Source: an uncultured Prevotellaceae bacterium (lineage in GTDB: Bacteria; Bacteroidota; Bacteroidia; Bacteroidales; Bacteroidaceae). From it: a stretch of DNA of 52,919 nt. The notes under the pieces are model-generated. The model ran no database searches. It had not been told where the DNA came from and saw only the letters and a list, made by a program, of their open reading frames with translations. This document shows, one piece after another, positions 33,868 to 43,765 of the stretch. Every line of letters starts with the position of its first letter. Position 1 is the stretch's first letter. Position numbers and translations under genes: made by a program. The stretch lies in the NCBI GenBank assembly GCA_902761905.1, contig CACWMK010000014.1, positions 1 through 52,919 on the forward strand, written 5' to 3'.

Positions 33868-35859
33868 TTATTTCTTTTCTATTCTGATGGCAGCACCACC
33901 GCTACGGGCCAGTCGCAGATGCAGCGTATCGCCCTTATTCACGTTAATCTGGCGTATTGTCATCTCGTAGGGATTTCGCTCGTAGTCGGCATTGGGGCCG
34001 TCTTCGTAGATTACTGCACGATATGTTGCACCTTCGTCAAGGAAATCGAGTGCAATGTTGATGTCTCGAGCCTCCTCATTGGTTATGCTACCTATGAACC
34101 AACGGTCGCCACCTCGCTCTTTTCTTACAGTGGTGATATACTTGCCTATTTCTCCATTTGGTACCAAGGTCTGGCTCCATGTGGTGGGACAACTCTCGAT
34201 AAAACTCAGTGCAGGCTGGCCCTCGTAGTTCTCGATAGCATCTGCGGCCATCTGTAGCGGACTGTAGATTACCACGAATTCGCCTAACTGTTTGGCCAGA
34301 GTAGAGTGGGGATGAGTGCCTGGTACAATCTCTGAGAAGTTAAAGATTGCAGGTGTGAAGTCGGTAGGACCTGCCAGACCACGAGTGAATGGTAGTGTTA
34401 CGGTATGTGATGGAGGATTGCCGCCACGACGATCCCAGGCATTATACTCCTGACCGCGTACACCCTCCTGTGTCATCAGGTTGGGCATGGTGCGCTGTAA
34501 GCCTGTAGGCATAGCGGGTTCGTGATTATCGATCATGATGTGATGCTTGGCTGCACACTCTATGACGCGACGGTAGTGACGTATGCCATACTGCGACTTG
34601 GCCAGCTCCTTACCATCGAAATAATGACCTACGTAGCCAGTCTTGACAGCACGAATGCCCAACTTCTCAAACCAGCTGAAGGCCTGCTCCATCTGGCTCT
34701 CGAGCAGGGTGGCATTACCCCAAGTCTCTGTATGGCCGATAAATCGTACGCCCTTGGATAGTCCGTAACGTGTGATTTCTTCCATATCAAAATCGGGGTA
34801 TGACTGCAGATAGCTGATCTTTTCGCCCTGTCCCCAACCAGGGTTCCATCCCTCAGCCAGTACTCCGCTAAAGCCGTGACGCGCAGCAAAGTCCATATAG
34901 CGCTTAACATTCTCAGTTGTTGCACCATGTGTTGGGCCCATCTCCCAGGTGTTCTGTTTCTTGTGGATACTCCACCAGATGCCGATATAGCGACCAGGTT
35001 CTATCCACGATGTATCTTCGATTTGTGATGGTTCATTGAGATTAAGCATCAGATTGGATGTTAGCAATCCACCTGCAGTCTTGCTTATAATCATTGTTCG
35101 CCAGGGACTCTTCATCTCACCCTTTGCATATACTTTAACTCCATTGCGCCACGGGGTTAGTGCAGTAAGGAGTCTTACAGCACCATTATCGCCACTGCGT
35201 GGTGTGAGGTTGATGCTAGCGTAATCCACAAGTGCTGCCTCGTGAATGGCAAGATACAGCTCTTTCTCGTATTCGATAGTAAGTGGAGTGCATACAGTAT
35301 CTTTCTTGCTGAGCAGGTCCGACTTGTATATTCCTTCGAAGTACTCTGTGTGGTTTGATGGGACTGACCATCCTTTGGCATCGTGGGCAAGAGTGATTTC
35401 TGTCAACTCGCCATTTATGCAGTACTCTTTACCTTTATTATAATCAGGAAGGATATATCTGAAGCCGAAGCCATCGTTGAACACACGGAACACCACTTGC
35501 ATGGGGCGGCCTGTGTTCTCGCGGAAGTTTACTGTCAGTTCGTTATAGTGATTGCGTGTAGTCTCAAACTCGCCCCAAGGCTGAGTCCATGTGTCATTTA
35601 CTGATGTACGGATAACCTTGCCCATCTTGGTGTTTACGCCAAGTTGGCCATTGTCAAGTTGATAACCCAGGTGTGATGGTGCAACGAGCGTGCGTCCTTG
35701 ATAATTAACGGTGTAATACGGACTGTGGTTCTTCACTCCGACGGATACTGTCACAGTTCCGTCGGGCGAAGAAACCTTAACGTTTCCGGCGTTACTGCTC
35801 GTAACACCATTCATTACAAAACCAACTAATATAACAATTCTAATAACTAACATTTTCAT
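33868..35859 (-). CDS. susB: GH97 alpha-glucosidase, SusB-like (inverting type)
   Basis: A 663-residue glycoside hydrolase family 97 enzyme with a signal peptide. GH97 has inverting SusB-type and retaining members. Here the strand that carries the nucleophile Asp in retaining enzymes reads VKTGYVGHYF, and the glutamates MIDNHEPAMPTG and MTQEGVRGQEYNAW are present, which fits the inverting SusB type acting on alpha-glucosides. First gene of the starch operon. The start MKMLVIRIVIL is just downstream of a promoter at about 35889-35919. Its role is to cut malto-oligosaccharides to glucose in the periplasm. Confidence 0.92.
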   Translation of the reverse strand: MKMLVIRIVILVGFVMNGVTSSNAGNVKVSSPDGTVTVSVGVKNHSPYYTVNYQGRTLVAPSHLGYQLDNGQLGVNTKMGKVIRTSVNDTWTQPWGEFETTRNHYNELTVNFRENTGRPMQVVFRVFNDGFGFRYILPDYNKGKEYCINGELTEITLAHDAKGWSVPSNHTEYFEGIYKSDLLSKKDTVCTPLTIEYEKELYLAIHEAALVDYASINLTPRSGDNGAVRLLTALTPWRNGVKVYAKGEMKSPWRTMIISKTAGGLLTSNLMLNLNEPSQIEDTSWIEPGRYIGIWWSIHKKQNTWEMGPTHGATTENVKRYMDFAARHGFSGVLAEGWNPGWGQGEKISYLQSYPDFDMEEITRYGLSKGVRFIGHTETWGNATLLESQMEQAFSWFEKLGIRAVKTGYVGHYFDGKELAKSQYGIRHYRRVIECAAKHHIMIDNHEPAMPTGLQRTMPNLMTQEGVRGQEYNAWDRRGGNPPSHTVTLPFTRGLAGPTDFTPAIFNFSEIVPGTHPHSTLAKQLGEFVVIYSPLQMAADAIENYEGQPALSFIESCPTTWSQTLVPNGEIGKYITTVRKERGGDRWFIGSITNEEARDINIALDFLDEGATYRAVIYEDGPNADYERNPYEMTIRQINVNKGDTLHLRLARSGGAAIRIEKK

Positions 35860-35888
35860 TTTGCGTAGTACATTTTAGATTTCTGGCG

Positions 35889-35919
35889 CAAAGGTATAGA
35901 CATAAATAATCGTTTCCAA
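35889..35919 (-). promoter_or_regulatory. Promoter of the starch utilization operon
   Basis: On the minus strand the -7 box TACCTTTG lies at 35896-35889 and TTGG (near TTTG) at 35919-35916 with a 19-bp spacer. The segment 35920-36045 between the divergent promoters is AT-rich, contains TCTAGATAGC and AACTAGATAC repeats about 30 bp apart, and may hold regulator sites. Confidence 0.6.
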
Positions 35920-36045
35920 GCTCAACAAACAAAAATCTAGATAGCTGAAAATGTAACTATTTGAAAACTAGATACTTACAATTTTGATGCCTTTGATAAA
36001 TCAAAAGTTTTTCAATCCGTTTTTAGCCCGAAATGACCATTTAGA

Positions 36046-36077
36046 TTTGGTGGTTTCAGAAAGAAGTTGTATCTTTG
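36046..36077 (+). promoter_or_regulatory. Promoter of the DUF6377 regulator
   Basis: TTTG (36046-36049), a 20-bp spacer and TATCTTTG (36070-36077) match the Bacteroidetes promoter pattern; the start codon follows at 36112. Confidence 0.7.
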
Positions 36078-36111
36078 TGGCGTAATTCTAACAAAAAACC
36101 GATACTAGCTT

Positions 36112-37749
36112 ATGGTACGCTTTTGGCTTTTGGCTATGATGATGGTTCTTGTGATGGATGGCTCGGCCCAACAGACAAGTAACAGACAACTCTACCAGAC
36201 TCTTGATAGTTTGATAGAGCAGTACGACCAGTTGACCATCAACAAGGAACGACGTATGGAGAATATTAAGGAGGGTGTAAGGGGAATAAACCTTACGCCT
36301 GAGCAGCAGTACGACCTTAATCAGCGGCTCTATGATGAGTATGTGGCATATAAGTTCGACTCGGCATTCTATTATATAGATAAGAACGTGAAGGCACTAC
36401 GTGCAACGGGCGACAAAGAGCGATTTGCCGCCAGTGCAGTGCGTATGGCGCATATCCTGGCTGTCACAGGTCTCTTTGATCGTGCCCGTCGACTGCTCGA
36501 CGAGGTAAATGTCGACTCTATCAGCGATAAACAAAAGATAGACTACTATACCCAGCAGAGCGAGCTGAATCTGTATCGGGCTGAGATGGCTCAATACACC
36601 ATCTACTTCCACGATTATATCGAGCGTGCTCAGCATTATCGTCAGCTGGTGATACAGATAGCACCAAAAGACAGCTACGACTACGTCTTTAACCAGGCCA
36701 CGTATATATGCGAGGAGGGTGATACGGACAAGGCTATACAGATACTTGAGGACTATCTGCCCAAACTGCAGCAGGGTTCCCGTCCGTATAGTATCGTAAC
36801 CAGTACGCTTGCATTCTTCTACCAGATTAAGGATATGAAGGAACAGCAGGAGCGTTACCTGCTGCTTAGTGCCATAAGTGATGAGCAATGTGCCATTCGC
36901 GAGAACAATTCCTTGCGACTGCTGTCAGAGGTGCTTATGTCGCGTGGCGAAAACGACGAAGCCTATCGCTATCTGCTTCAGGCTATCAGCGAGGCAAAGT
37001 TCTATGGTAGCCGTATCCGCATGATGCAGGTTAGTAGGATGGCTCCGCAGATACTGCAACTATATGATGCTGAGCGCACTCAGACTCAGCATCGCACCAA
37101 TATGCTACTGATTGTGATATCTATTATCTCGCTGATTCTGGTGGGTATCATTGTTTATACGCTCATACTTTATCGTAAGAAACATGCTGCTGGACTGCAG
37201 ATTATAGAGATGAACAAGGTGATGGCACGCCACACTGAGGAGATAGAGAATGTGAATGCGCAGATGAAAGAGGGCAATCGTATAAAAGAAGAATATATAG
37301 GCCGATTCCTGGAACTGAGTAGTAATCTGATCTCTGGGGGCGAACAAAGGTTGAAACAACTGAACCGTCTGGCAAGAGAGCGAAAGCTGGAAGAGCTGTA
37401 TGCCGAACTGAAGACTATGGAGCCTGTAAACTCGGGTATACGCACATTCCACAGCCATTTCGACACAGCGTTTCTTAACATCTATCCTAACTTTATCAGC
37501 GAGGTAAACAAACTGCTGAATGATGACAGTCAGTTTGTGATAGAGTCTGATGATGCTCCTGTAAAGCACCTTACTACCGAGCAGCGTGTGCTGGCACTTA
37601 TCCGTCTGGATATCACAGATAACCAGAAAATTGCCGATATCCTGCGTTCAAGCATTACAACTATCTATACCTACCGCTCTAAACTTAAGGCTAAGGCCAT
37701 CAACAAGGAAACGTTTGAAGACGATGTGCGCAAAATAGCTACATATTAG
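36112..37749 (+). CDS. DUF6377-type membrane regulator of the starch locus (TPR sensor, TM, HTH)
   Basis: A 545-residue protein with a signal peptide, a periplasmic helical TPR-like region (about 25-320), one membrane helix (about 328-350, MLLIVISIISLILVGIIVYT), a coiled coil and a C-terminal helix-turn-helix region (LTTEQRVLALIRLDITDNQK, IADILRSSITTIYTYRSKLK). This layout is that of the DUF6377 regulators that sit next to SusC/SusD loci in Bacteroidales. It is divergent from the starch operon and probably senses malto-oligosaccharides in the periplasm. It is not a homologue of SusR in detail, so the control mode is inferred. Confidence 0.85.
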   Translation: MVRFWLLAMMMVLVMDGSAQQTSNRQLYQTLDSLIEQYDQLTINKERRMENIKEGVRGINLTPEQQYDLNQRLYDEYVAYKFDSAFYYIDKNVKALRATGDKERFAASAVRMAHILAVTGLFDRARRLLDEVNVDSISDKQKIDYYTQQSELNLYRAEMAQYTIYFHDYIERAQHYRQLVIQIAPKDSYDYVFNQATYICEEGDTDKAIQILEDYLPKLQQGSRPYSIVTSTLAFFYQIKDMKEQQERYLLLSAISDEQCAIRENNSLRLLSEVLMSRGENDEAYRYLLQAISEAKFYGSRIRMMQVSRMAPQILQLYDAERTQTQHRTNMLLIVISIISLILVGIIVYTLILYRKKHAAGLQIIEMNKVMARHTEEIENVNAQMKEGNRIKEEYIGRFLELSSNLISGGEQRLKQLNRLARERKLEELYAELKTMEPVNSGIRTFHSHFDTAFLNIYPNFISEVNKLLNDDSQFVIESDDAPVKHLTTEQRVLALIRLDITDNQKIADILRSSITTIYTYRSKLKAKAINKETFEDDVRKIATY

Positions 37750-37751
37750 AG

Positions 37752-37784
37752 TTAGGAGCAACACCGCTATGATGTTGCTCCTAA
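37752..37784. terminator. Bidirectional terminator between the regulator and tcdA
   Basis: TTAGGAGCAACA (37752-37763) pairs perfectly with TGTTGCTCCTAA (37773-37784). The stem overlaps the last codons of tcdA, so part of the hairpin is coding. Confidence 0.8.
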
Positions 37785-38495
37785 TTTGTCTTCTATATCC
37801 TTTATTACCAGTCCGGCCAGGGTAAAGCCGAAGATGCCTGTGATCTGTACCAGCGAGCCATTCTCGCGACCTATGGCATTGGTGCCACGATTGGTCAGGA
37901 GTTCATCGCTGTAGATGCACTGGAACTTTCGCTCGGGAAACTGTCCCAGACTCTTGAACTTCTTGCGCAGAGTGCGGGCCAACGGGTCGCCCTGAACCTT
38001 CCAGAATTCAGTTACTTTTATGCGCGTTGGGTCGAGCTTCAGAGCAGCTCCCATCGATGAGAACAGCTTGGCATCGGTCTTACATGCCATAAGGATGAGC
38101 TGGGCCTTGTCCTTGAGCGAGTCGATGGCATCGATGATGTAATCGTAGCTTCCGAGCGCGAACTCCTCGGCCGTATCCTCAGTGAAAACCTTATGCAGGG
38201 CAGTAATCTCTGCATGGGGGTTAATGGCCAGAAGTCGCTCCTTGAGTGCGTCTACCTTTATCTGATCGATGGTCTGGGTGGTGGCCATCAGTTGGCGATT
38301 GATGTTGGTGACGTTTACTGTGTCAAAGTCGACGATGGTGAGGTGCTTGATGCCGCTACGCACCAGCGCCTCGGCACACCAGGAGCCTACACCGCCCACA
38401 CCAAACAGTATCACACGCTTCTGGGCAACGAGCTCCATCGTCTCGTTGCCCAAAAGTAGTTCGCTTCTATGGAAAATCTCTTTTTCTGTTACCAT
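37767..38495 (-). CDS. tcdA: tRNA threonylcarbamoyladenosine dehydratase (TcdA/CsdL)
   Basis: A 242-residue E1-like (ThiF-fold) enzyme that cyclises t6A37 in tRNA. Motifs are the nucleotide-binding VILFGVGGVGSWCAEALVRS, FDTVNVTNINRQ (Asp and Arg for ATP) and YDYIIDAIDSLKDKAQL. The start at 38495 gives MVTEKEIFHRSELLLG, the usual N-terminus, and lies four bases after the cysK stop, so the two genes form an operon. Upstream in-frame codons overlap cysK and are not needed. Confidence 0.92.
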   Translation of the reverse strand: MVTEKEIFHRSELLLGNETMELVAQKRVILFGVGGVGSWCAEALVRSGIKHLTIVDFDTVNVTNINRQLMATTQTIDQIKVDALKERLLAINPHAEITALHKVFTEDTAEEFALGSYDYIIDAIDSLKDKAQLILMACKTDAKLFSSMGAALKLDPTRIKVTEFWKVQGDPLARTLRKKFKSLGQFPERKFQCIYSDELLTNRGTNAIGRENGSLVQITGIFGFTLAGLVIKDIEDKLGATS

Positions 38496-38499
38496 AGGC

Positions 38500-39447
38500 T
38501 TACAGTGGATAATCCTCGAATGCGTAGAGCACTGTGCTGAGGTAGCGCTCGCCTGTGTCGGGCAGCAGAACCACGATCTTCTTGCCCTTGTTCTCTGGGC
38601 GCTTAGCCACCTGGATGGCTGCATAGAGGGCAGCACCTGCACTGATACCTACCAGCAATCCCTCGCTCTGAGCAATCTCACGACCTGTGCGGATAGCATC
38701 GTCGTTCTCTACATCAAACACCTCGTCGATTACGTTAGCATCGTAGGTCTTGGGCACGAAGCCTGCGCCGATACCCTGAATTTTGTGAGGACCGCTCTGA
38801 CCACCGTTGAGCACTGGGCTCGACTTTGGCTCTACAGCGATGATTTTTACGTTAGGATTCTGCTCCTTGAGATACTTACCTGTACCGCTGATGGTACCAC
38901 CAGTACCTACACCGCCAATGAAGATGTCGACCTTGCCATCAGTGTCGCGCCAGATCTCAGGACCTGTGGTAGCGTAGTGCTTAGCTGGGTTTGCACCATT
39001 CTCAAACTGCTGCAGGATAACTGCTCCAGGTATGCTGTCGCGCAGTTCCTCGGCAGCGCGGATGGCGCCTGGCATGCCGTCTTTTCCAGAGGTGAGTCGA
39101 ACCTCGGCACCATAAGCCTTAACGAGGTTACGACGCTCAACGCTCATGGTCTCAGGCATGGTAAGGATTAAGTGATAGCCCTTAACGGCCGATACCAGTG
39201 CCAGTCCTACGCCCGTATTTCCGCTGGTTGGCTCGATGATGGTTGCGCCTGGCTTAAGTATGCCCTTAGCCTCTGCATCCTCGATCATCGCCAGTGCGAT
39301 ACGGTCCTTAACGCTACCGCCAGGATTGAAAAATTCTACCTTAGCAATTACAGGTGTCTCAAGACCCTTTGCTGTTGAATACTTGTTGAGCTCAAGAAGT
39401 GGAGTGTTGCCGACGAGCTCAGTCAGCTGTTTTGCAATCTTTGCCAT
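38500..39447 (-). CDS. cysK: Cysteine synthase A (O-acetylserine sulfhydrylase)
   Basis: A 315-residue PLP enzyme that makes L-cysteine from O-acetylserine and sulfide. The PLP lysine is in [11 protein letters not shown], the substrate loop in [11 protein letters not shown], the phosphate-binding loop in [16 protein letters not shown], and the C-terminal motif in VGISAGAAL. It heads an operon with tcdA. Its 5' leader (about 39448-39580) is unusually long and contains a structured repeat, so post-transcriptional control is possible. Confidence 0.95.
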   Translation of the reverse strand: MAKIAKQLTELVGNTPLLELNKYSTAKGLETPVIAKVEFFNPGGSVKDRIALAMIEDAEAKGILKPGATIIEPTSGNTGVGLALVSAVKGYHLILTMPETMSVERRNLVKAYGAEVRLTSGKDGMPGAIRAAEELRDSIPGAVILQQFENGANPAKHYATTGPEIWRDTDGKVDIFIGGVGTGGTISGTGKYLKEQNPNVKIIAVEPKSSPVLNGGQSGPHKIQGIGAGFVPKTYDANVIDEVFDVENDDAIRTGREIAQSEGLLVGISAGAALYAAIQVAKRPENKGKKIVVLLPDTGERYLSTVLYAFEDYPL

Positions 39448-39705
39448 AATCCTTACCTTTAATATTGTTAATAACCTAAATTACCTATGTTTTCGGTGCA
39501 AGGTCAGTGCAAGCCGAATGCAATCGAATTTATTCGAATTGCTGAGGCGCCGCCTGAGCTCGCTGTCGAATCTTGTATTCGACGGCAAAGGTACGGCGAT
39601 TTTCGCAATCCCACAATCCCACTAGTGTGGCATTTCATATACCATATGTTTGGTATATTGCCAAAAAATGGCCAAAAAACGGCCAAAAATGGGCCAAATT
39701 TGGGC
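39448..39705 (-). promoter_or_regulatory. cysK upstream region: leader repeat, promoter and phased A-tracts
   Basis: A palindromic repeat at about 39508-39560 (GCAAGCCGAATGCAATCG, then GAATTGCTGAGGCGCCGCCT) lies in the cysK 5' leader. The minus-strand -7 box TACCTTTG is at 39593-39586. Farther upstream, A-tracts at 39663, 39674, 39685 and 39696 repeat about every 11 bp within GGCCAAAAA units, a pattern that bends DNA. No gene lies in this stretch. Confidence 0.6.
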
Positions 39706-40350
39706 CTAAATATAGAATTCTGACGAGTCGACAAGGCCTGCACGGAGGGCATATTTGATGACTTCGTGGGCTGTGTTGACCTTGAGTTTGCGGAAGATAT
39801 TCTTGCGATGGGTGGTGATGGTGTGCACACTCGAGAATCGTTCTTCGGCTATCTCCTTGGTGGTCTTGCCCTGGGCGATGGCTTTTACGATTTCTGTCTC
39901 TGTGTCAGTAAGTATGCTTGGGTGTGCCTCTTCTTCCTGTTGGCGACTGATAACTATCTCCATTGCTCGCTGACTGATGTATCGCCCGCAATGGCTTGCC
40001 GCCTCGATGGCATCGCGAATATCCTTTAGTGGTCCGTCCTTATACACTATGCTGAACTGATGGGATGAGTAAACCACACGGCGCAGGAACTCGGGGGTGA
40101 GGTCGTCGCTAATCAGTATCCACTGCGATTTGGCAAATCGCTCGGCAACTATCAGCAACTGGTCCTCGTCGGCAAAGTCGAACAGGGTGTAGTCGAGCAG
40201 TACCACTGCATTGTCGTGCTCCTTAAGCTTCTCAACCAGAGTGGTCTTGTCGCTGGCACGCACCAGAGTGTTGCTGTCATCCTGCTTGATGATTGTCTCG
40301 AGTGCGAAGCGCGAAAGCTCCTGATTGTCTGCGATTATATACGTTCCCAT
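39706..40350 (-). CDS. NarL/FixJ-type response regulator (LuxR HTH)
   Basis: A 214-residue protein with a receiver-like N-domain (MGTYIIADNQELSRFALETI, VVLLDYTLFDFADEDQLL) and a C-terminal LuxR-type helix-turn-helix (LTDTETEIVKAIAQGKTTKE, HTITTHRKNIFRKLKVNTAH). Asp in LLDYTLF is a candidate phosphorylation site. No histidine kinase is encoded nearby, so it is an orphan regulator here. It is divergent from the amino-acid symporter gene and could control it, but no site supports that. Confidence 0.88.
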   Translation of the reverse strand: MGTYIIADNQELSRFALETIIKQDDSNTLVRASDKTTLVEKLKEHDNAVVLLDYTLFDFADEDQLLIVAERFAKSQWILISDDLTPEFLRRVVYSSHQFSIVYKDGPLKDIRDAIEAASHCGRYISQRAMEIVISRQQEEEAHPSILTDTETEIVKAIAQGKTTKEIAEERFSSVHTITTHRKNIFRKLKVNTAHEVIKYALRAGLVDSSEFYI

Positions 40351-40465
40351 CGTGATTAATCATTTGTTTTTACGTGTAATCTGGCTGCAAAAGTACTATT
40401 TTTATTTTTATTATTGCTAAGTTTCGTTGATTATTTGTATTTTTGTAGCCGAAAAATTAGAATGT

Positions 40466-41893
40466 ATGAACGAGCTTATTACCTCTATTAATGATGCAGT
40501 GTGGGGATATGTGCTGATATTCGCACTGGTGGGTTGTGGACTTTGGTTTACTTGGCGCACACGATTTGTTCAGTTCCGTATGGTGGGCGAGATGATACGA
40601 CTGCTCACCGATTCGGCAGTGGACACCGTGGGTGAACAGGTGAAGGACGATGGCCGTGGAGGTAAGAAGAAACATATATCGTCGTTCCAGGCTTTTGCCG
40701 TGAGCGTGGCCTCTCGTGTGGGCACGGGCAACCTGGCTGGTGTGGCTTCGGCTATAGCTATAGGCGGACCAGGAGCTGTGTTCTGGATGTGGATTATCGC
40801 ACTTATAGGTTCTGCCACGGCCTTTGTTGAGTCTACGCTTGCCCAGTTGTTCAAACAGAAACATAAGGACTCGTTCATAGGCGGACCTGCTTACTACATA
40901 CAGCGCGGACTGCATCAGCGATGGATGGCCGTGACGTTTGCTATACTTATCACCTGCCAGTTCGGACTGTCAAACAACTCTATCCAGGCCAATACCATCT
41001 GTGGCGCCATGCAGGAGGCCTTTGGCTGGTCGCCCCTTTGGGTGGGAATAGCGCTTTCGGCCTTGGGACTGTTCATCGTTTTTGGTGGTATCCAACGTAT
41101 TGCGCAGGTTAGTGCTGTGCTGGTGCCAGTGATGGCTATCGGCTACGTGGTGCTGGCAATTGTTATCATTGTGATGAACATAGAGCATATCCCACATGTG
41201 TTTAAGGTGATAGTGCTCGATGCATTTGGCATACATCAGATAGCAGGTGGCGGCATAGGTGCTACCATTATGTATGGTGTGAAGCGTGGTCTGTTCTCTA
41301 ACGAGGCAGGAGAGGGTAGTGCACCTAATGTGGCTGCTACTGCTGCTGTTTCGCACCCAGTGAAACAGGGACTTGTCCAGGCCTTGGGTGTGTTTACCGA
41401 TACACTGCTGGTATGCTCGTGCACAGCTTTCATCATCCTTATCAGCGGACTCTATCAGGTGCCAGAACTCAATGGTATCGCCCTCACTCAGAGTGCACTG
41501 CAGAGCGAGATAGGCTCCGTAGGTCCTGTGTTCATCGCCATCGCCATCTTCCTGTTTGCCTTCTCCAGCATCATCGGCAACTACTACTATGGCGAGGCTA
41601 ACATCCGCTTTATCACTCAGAACAATCAGGTGATGACCACCTATCGCATCTGCTCGGCTGGTGTGATGGTGATGTTTGGTGCCATGGCCAGTTTCGAGCT
41701 GGTGTGGAATATCGTAGATTTCTTTATGGCATTCCTCACGGCTTGCAACCTTATCGCCATCGTGCTGCTGGGCCGATATGCATTCCGCCTGCTCGACGAC
41801 TATCGAGAACAGAAGCGTAAGGGCATAAAAGAACCCGTTTTCCATCGCAGTCAGTTGCCTGAGATAGAAAACGAGTTGGAGTGTTGGGAATAA
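40466..41893 (+). CDS. Alanine/glycine:cation symporter (AGCS family)
   Basis: A 475-residue sodium-coupled amino acid transporter of the inner membrane. The family signature is GTGNLAGVASAIAIGGPGAV; other motifs are FIGGPAYYIQRGL, SNEAGEGSAPNVAATAAV and FAFSSIIGNYYYGEAN. About ten hydrophobic segments are visible. The start at 40466 (MNELITSINDAVWGYVLIFA) follows a -7 box TATTTTTG at about 40438-40445 closely; an in-frame extension would cover the promoter and is rejected. Single-gene unit. Confidence 0.93.
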   Translation: MNELITSINDAVWGYVLIFALVGCGLWFTWRTRFVQFRMVGEMIRLLTDSAVDTVGEQVKDDGRGGKKKHISSFQAFAVSVASRVGTGNLAGVASAIAIGGPGAVFWMWIIALIGSATAFVESTLAQLFKQKHKDSFIGGPAYYIQRGLHQRWMAVTFAILITCQFGLSNNSIQANTICGAMQEAFGWSPLWVGIALSALGLFIVFGGIQRIAQVSAVLVPVMAIGYVVLAIVIIVMNIEHIPHVFKVIVLDAFGIHQIAGGGIGATIMYGVKRGLFSNEAGEGSAPNVAATAAVSHPVKQGLVQALGVFTDTLLVCSCTAFIILISGLYQVPELNGIALTQSALQSEIGSVGPVFIAIAIFLFAFSSIIGNYYYGEANIRFITQNNQVMTTYRICSAGVMVMFGAMASFELVWNIVDFFMAFLTACNLIAIVLLGRYAFRLLDDYREQKRKGIKEPVFHRSQLPEIENELECWE

Positions 41894-41905
41894 CTGTTCC
41901 CCTGA

Positions 41906-43765
41906 TTATTTGATTACCAGTACAAATCCTCCGCGAGGCTGACAGGTCATCGTGCGTGGAATCTGGTTGCCACAACTGATCAGCCAGTCCTTGTCGCCAG
42001 CCAGTTGGTACTGCGATGGATCGGCATCGGCAAAGGTCTGTACACAGTGGTCAGCGGCATCGATGAAACTCAGGTCTACGTCGAGAGTCTTCTTCTCATT
42101 GGTACCGTTGATACCAGCCACATACCAGGTGTCGCCACTGCGACGGGCCAGTACCACGCTCTCGCCAGGATAGCCTGACACGTAGCGAGTCTCGTCCCAA
42201 GTGGTAGGCAGCTTACCAAAGAAATCCTGTACCTTCTGAGGCTGCACCAGATAGCTCTCTGGCTTGTCGGCCAGGTGCTGCAGAGCACTCTCGTAGAGCA
42301 CTGTCAGAGCCAACTCGTGAGCATCGCTGGTGATGTGTGGATGCTGTGAGTCGCTGAATGTGCATGGAGTGTAGTCCATCGGGCCGATGATGTTGCGGGT
42401 GAAAGGCAGTGTAGTGTTATGACTTGCAGCTACATTGGTAAACGTAGGCACATTGTTATACCACTCAGCACCATAAACACCCTCAGTCGACATCAGGTTG
42501 GGATATGTGCGTTGCCATCCGCGAGGCACTGTTGCTCCGTGGAAGTTTACTAGCAGATGATGCTTGGCAGCACTCTCCAGCAGGTCGATGCAGTATGTCA
42601 TATCGCGCTGGCAGTCGCCCGAGAAGAAGTCGATCTTTACACCAGCCACACCAATCTTCTCGCACCAAGCAAACTCCTTTTCGCGATCCTCGGGCTTGTT
42701 CAGGCGGAACTTAGGTGTAGGCGCACCATCAATCCAACCAACAGACGAGTTGTACCATATCATAGGCTTGATGCCTTTCTGGTTGGCATAGGCCACAGCA
42801 TCCTCGATGCTCTTTCCGTCCTTCATCTGGTCCCACTCGGCATCTATCAGCACGTAAGGCAACTTCAGTGTTACGGCCATGTCGACATACTTCTTGATGA
42901 TGTTGTAGTCGTTTGATCCGTGATTGTATGCCCAGTATATCCATGATACCACACCAGGCTTAATCCAACTGATGTCCTGCAGTTTGCAGGGCTCGCTCAC
43001 GTCGGTCACCAGTGTGCTCTGGATGAGTTCCTGCATACCGCCGATGATGGCCACACGCCATGGTGTATGCCACTTGCCACGTATCTTCTGATCGTTCACA
43101 TCGGGTGTAACACGCAGCAGGTCGCCATCAGTATACATGCATGCTGCAGCCTGATTGCGCTCTATGTTAGCCTCTGTGAGCAGCATGAACACACCCTCCT
43201 GAGGCTCTACCAGTGTGGGGAATCCCCAGCGCAGGTTGTAGCCGTCGGCCGACTTAACCACACCAGCCATACGGCCGATGGGCTTGATCTTGCCAGTGGT
43301 GCTCATAGGATAAAAACCCTCGTAGCTGTCAGTCCACTGCAGCATCCAGCGCTTAGTGCCCTCTGGTATCATATAGGCTGTCTGCTCCTTGGGCAGTTTT
43401 CCTTTTAGTCCGCTCAACTCGTAGCGGAAGGCCAAGCCATCGTTGTAGAGGCGCAGCACCATTGTCAGGTTGCCGCTCAACTTGGCTGTATACTCATTGG
43501 CCTCGTTGGTGCAGTGCTTCTTCTTGCCGGCTATCATCTCGTAGTCGGTCTTTACCATTCTGGTGAATTTCCATTTCAGTTGGCCGTTCTTAATACCCTC
43601 AAATCCCAGCGCGGGGATTTTCAGAGCGGTGTTTTGCTGATAGTACACACGTATGCCCTTGCTATCGTTGACTACCGACAGCTTACCATTGGGCGACACG
43701 GGTTGCTGAGCCATCATGCTGAGCACCCCCAGACACATAGTTAGTAAAGCTAATACCTTCTTCAT
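41906..43765 (-). CDS. GH97 glycoside hydrolase, retaining alpha-galactosidase-like type
   Basis: A 619-residue family 97 enzyme with a signal peptide (MKKVLALLTMCLGVLSMMA). In contrast to the starch-locus GH97, it has VKIDFFSGDCQ, placing an Asp where retaining GH97 alpha-galactosidases carry the nucleophile, and VNFHGATVPRGWQRT instead of the Glu-containing NHEP motif. It therefore probably hydrolyses alpha-galactosides or a related axial-hydroxyl sugar. It follows the sugar symporter with no gap and ends a five-gene operon for a 6-deoxy- or L-hexose. Confidence 0.9.
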   Translation of the reverse strand: MKKVLALLTMCLGVLSMMAQQPVSPNGKLSVVNDSKGIRVYYQQNTALKIPALGFEGIKNGQLKWKFTRMVKTDYEMIAGKKKHCTNEANEYTAKLSGNLTMVLRLYNDGLAFRYELSGLKGKLPKEQTAYMIPEGTKRWMLQWTDSYEGFYPMSTTGKIKPIGRMAGVVKSADGYNLRWGFPTLVEPQEGVFMLLTEANIERNQAAACMYTDGDLLRVTPDVNDQKIRGKWHTPWRVAIIGGMQELIQSTLVTDVSEPCKLQDISWIKPGVVSWIYWAYNHGSNDYNIIKKYVDMAVTLKLPYVLIDAEWDQMKDGKSIEDAVAYANQKGIKPMIWYNSSVGWIDGAPTPKFRLNKPEDREKEFAWCEKIGVAGVKIDFFSGDCQRDMTYCIDLLESAAKHHLLVNFHGATVPRGWQRTYPNLMSTEGVYGAEWYNNVPTFTNVAASHNTTLPFTRNIIGPMDYTPCTFSDSQHPHITSDAHELALTVLYESALQHLADKPESYLVQPQKVQDFFGKLPTTWDETRYVSGYPGESVVLARRSGDTWYVAGINGTNEKKTLDVDLSFIDAADHCVQTFADADPSQYQLAGDKDWLISCGNQIPRTMTCQPRGGFVLVIK

